A DNA stretch of 64,000 bases from Syngnathus acus. Taxonomy: Eukaryota; Chordata; Actinopteri; Syngnathiformes; Syngnathidae. Of this stretch, positions 62,101 to 64,000 are shown one piece after another. Positions within the stretch are counted from its first letter, which is position 1; each line of letters begins with the position of its first letter. The translations under genes and the position numbers were made by a program. The notes below the pieces were generated by a model that had not been told where the DNA came from, searched no databases, and saw only the letters and a list, made by a program, of their open reading frames with translations. The stretch is from the NCBI RefSeq assembly GCF_901709675.1, contig NC_051095.1, positions 13,405,456 through 13,469,455 of the forward strand, given 5' to 3'.

Positions 62101-63862
62101 ATCGTGATCGCCCCATGTCAGTGAGCATACAGGACTGGGAAGACTCATTTGACGCGTTTGCTTCAAACAGGCTCAACTCCCCCAATGGAGATGGCGCTCA
62201 GATGCAACTAGAAAGTACCCTAGCATCAAGTCAGCGGTACAGTCCTCATGTAGCAAATATTAATACCCAATATCATATACAAGAGCGACAAAGACACCAG
62301 GAACACCCTCCACCGTTACCGCCAAGGAGAAATTTGACGAATGAGATATACTCTGATGGCTGGCTCCACAGAGGCCAAGAGCTGGCAGTCCACAAAGAAG
62401 CCTACCTTCTGTCCCAGACTGGAATGGCCTCACTGCAGTTTGGAAGAGAGTCAGAGTGTAAAAGACCAGGATCAAGTGTGTCACCAGACAGCGAGACCTC
62501 GGCTTCCTTTAATCTTAACTCTCAGCTTCATGGAATCATCCCGTCCCCGGGATCAACGTCTGAAGAGTCTCTCAAAAAGTATGAACCCTTGGAAGACATC
62601 ACTGACTTCTGGGGGGGCATGTTATTTGAACAAGACTTGTATGGAAGGGTTTGCAAGGGAAATGTCAGACAACCCACTTTACATGTTGGACCTGAGAATG
62701 TTCTCGACCAGGAGAATATTGCTGACCTTTTGAAGAAGTCCTATAATCCTGTCTCGGTGTCAGAGTTAAAGACTGGTCGGACTCCCCCTTTGGTAGAATC
62801 TACAGAATCTTCGACAATAAGTCAAACCATAGGCATCGACAATAATGTCAGTTTTTCATTAATCCTCCCGGATCTGAACATGAATGTGAGCAATTCTGAT
62901 TTCAGCTTCATAGATTCTGATGGATCTTCTCAGTCAGACGCAATTGATGACCACAAAGGCCTCAGCATTTTAAGTAGGATTGGTCCACAGCTGTCAAAAG
63001 ATTCTAAAATCGGGGTTTATCACGAGATGGCTACTCATAGAAATGCTAAAACGCTTAAAGATTCCTTAAGAGACTCATCGTTGGAACAAACCAGTTCATC
63101 AAATAAAATGTGCAAAGTCTCCCCAGTTTGCCAGGACGTTTTATTTGAGGCCAACAAAGATAGCATTGATGAAACCCAGGAGCAACTTGTAGCCAGTCAA
63201 TCTGATCTCGGGATTGAGCCAACTGACAATAAAAAGGGAAATGATGATGCTTTACAAGAGATAAAAAATGACTATGATGATGATGAGAACCTTCATAATG
63301 AGAAAGAATTGTTCCCAAGGGTGGTTAGCACACGTTTTAGACCGAAAGGAATTTCAAGCACCGATAGTCCGAGCAGTATCGATCTTGGTCAACACTCTTC
63401 AATCGTCAGTGAAGGTCCGTCATCTTATCAACCAAGTAAACCAGCTCCATCTTCCAATCTGGCATTGGATAAGTCACCAATGCCTTCCACCGATGACTCC
63501 TTACCGCTTATCGGGGATTCTAAGACTGAAAACCACTCTGAGATGTCTTTTGAAGTCCTTCATGCCAAAGTTGCCCCTCATTTAAGAAGTTTTTCAGAAT
63601 GTGAGCAGGGTTGTACACTCACCTCCTTAACTGATACATCTGCCAACCTCCCCCTTTCACCTGCCTGTTGCCCCCTCACATGTCCCTCAAACACGGGGCT
63701 GCAAAGCGCTGGAAGTAGGTCTCTGATTGTGGCCCCCTACATGGTTTCCTCCCCCTCCACCCTCAACTTGAGCACCACTGAGCAGCCCCCGTTTGATGCA
63801 TGCCACTCACTCTTGATTGAGGAGACTCGGCCGGCTTGCAAACTGCCCCGCCAGGAGAGCAG
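55744..63862 (+). CDS. rab11fip5: Class I Rab11 family-interacting protein, FIP5-like (partial, 4 exons)
   Basis: Class I FIPs couple Rab11 to recycling endosomes: an N-terminal C2 domain binds acidic phospholipids, and a C-terminal coiled-coil binds Rab11. Coding exons 55744-56138, 60031-60560, 60718-61300 and 61745-63862 join in phase, giving 1208 codons plus 2 bases before a donor GTGAGA; the Rab-binding domain must lie beyond the window. Seen: C2 domain (about 10-145) with WVPTHVNVTVLRGRGL, a GERGEL-like ERGELQLTVLFTRNNMTASM block, KLRKSS, THKRAFSDEAGK and SSVCINGSHVY. These last motifs fit RAB11FIP5 better than FIP1 or FIP2. Two NPF motifs (446-448, 552-554) could bind EH domains. The reading frame stays open and in phase in-frame from an upstream GTG at 55651, so the start is not certain. 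The central part is far longer than in the usual 650-residue FIP5. Confidence 0.87.
56139..60030 (+). other. RAB11FIP intron 1
   Basis: A 3.9-kb AT-rich intron. It contains the palindromic element at 57060-57440 and a poly-C run at 59921-59932; the rest shows no recognisable feature. Confidence 0.8.
57060..57440. mobile_element. Large palindromic element (foldback MITE-like)
   Basis: The left arm (about 57081-57206) and right arm (about 57297-57420) are inverted copies at roughly 80-85% by eye. The innermost blocks, with CTGTCGACTGAAAATGACAT, are exact. The loop itself has weaker inverted matches (GGTCACAACCAAT against its counterpart). Ends and target duplication could not be fixed. Confidence 0.7.
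60031..60560 (+). CDS. rab11fip5: RAB11FIP exon 2: C2 end and conserved linker
   Basis: Acceptor ATAACCCCAG, donor GTAACG. Encodes WFKLHSKAGRKAKERGELQL, the FTRNNMTASMFDLTVKDGRR block, and the FFKGKLRKSS segment followed by a serine-rich stretch, in the same order as in RAB11FIP5. Confidence 0.93.
60718..61300 (+). CDS. rab11fip5: RAB11FIP exon 3: FIP5-type motifs and first NPF
   Basis: Acceptor CCTTTCTATAG, donor GTGAGT. Contains ILTHKRAFSDEAGK and SKSSVCINGSHVYDSEPS, both recognisable in FIP5. Further on are charged KKEEKDGDEEARW and VANPFAADSSDKG. Mostly predicted disorder. Confidence 0.9.
61745..63862 (+). CDS. rab11fip5: RAB11FIP exon 4: 2.1-kb disordered exon
   Basis: Acceptor TTTCCTCTACAG; continuously open for 2118 bases, then donor GTGAGA at 63863. 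Starts Ser/Pro-rich with PSNPFFEELQ, then KRERPRPVARQVSLPEFLPQ, DWEDSFDAFASNR, and EPLEDITDFWGGMLFEQDLY. Acidic and serine-rich throughout, without a known fold. The later part is more AT-rich than exons 1-3. That it is coding is supported by the length of the open frame and matching splice phases. Confidence 0.87.
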
Positions 63863-64000
63863 GTGAGAGTCCTCACACTAGGAAATACACTCAATCCTTC
63901 CCTACGCGTAGGCAGGCACTCACTCAAGACAGAAAATGTATGCTATTTGTCATTCTTTCTGCTCCCCCTCCCCTTTATTTGCCTGCCTGGCTTGTTTGAT

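Overview
This is a piece of a vertebrate nuclear genome, almost certainly a teleost fish. Genes are split into short exons with GT–AG introns. Introns are compact and full of (CA)n, (TA)n and (GT)n microsatellites and small non-autonomous DNA transposons. Every recognised protein is a vertebrate one. All names come from recalled family sequences; no search was run.

Layout. (1) 691–35822, + strand: the C-terminal part (15 exons, 512 codons plus stop) of the P4-ATPase phospholipid flippase ATP8A1. The N-terminal exons lie left of the window. A putative 3'UTR follows to about 38460. (2) 45477–41169, − strand: SHISA3, complete in two exons (274 aa). (3) 46860–52694, + strand: BEND4, complete in six exons (509 aa), one of them only 27 bp; the 3'UTR probably ends near 54450. 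(4) 55744–63862, + strand: the first four coding exons (at least 1208 aa) of a class I Rab11-FIP, closest to RAB11FIP5. The gene runs off the right edge before its Rab11-binding domain.

The order and orientation ATP8A1 > < SHISA3 / BEND4 > is the human 4p13 arrangement as I recall it, which supports the three calls independently. SHISA3 and BEND4 are head-to-head with only about 1.4 kb between their start codons. That interval holds two copies of a 54-bp module, each centred on a perfect palindromic CRE (TGACGTCA). The FIP gene next door is not a 4p13 neighbour in human, where RAB11FIP5 lies on 2p13.

Non-genic structure: two hAT-type miniature elements (one with clear target-site duplications), a TA-flanked MITE with perfect 25-bp terminal inverted repeats, a large palindromic element in the FIP intron with a probable single-arm relative in ATP8A1, a SINE-like retroposon tail, a Tc1-like end, a telomere-like CCCTAA minisatellite in BEND4 intron 4, and degenerate TTCTCATAAAATT-type repeats, including an inverted pair in the ATP8A1 3'UTR. 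The genes belong to separate processes (lipid flipping, Wnt/FGF receptor control, chromatin repression, recycling-endosome traffic). There is no operon-like logic; the shared feature is conserved synteny and a possible shared SHISA3–BEND4 promoter. No bacterial system, CRISPR array, tRNA or rRNA was seen.
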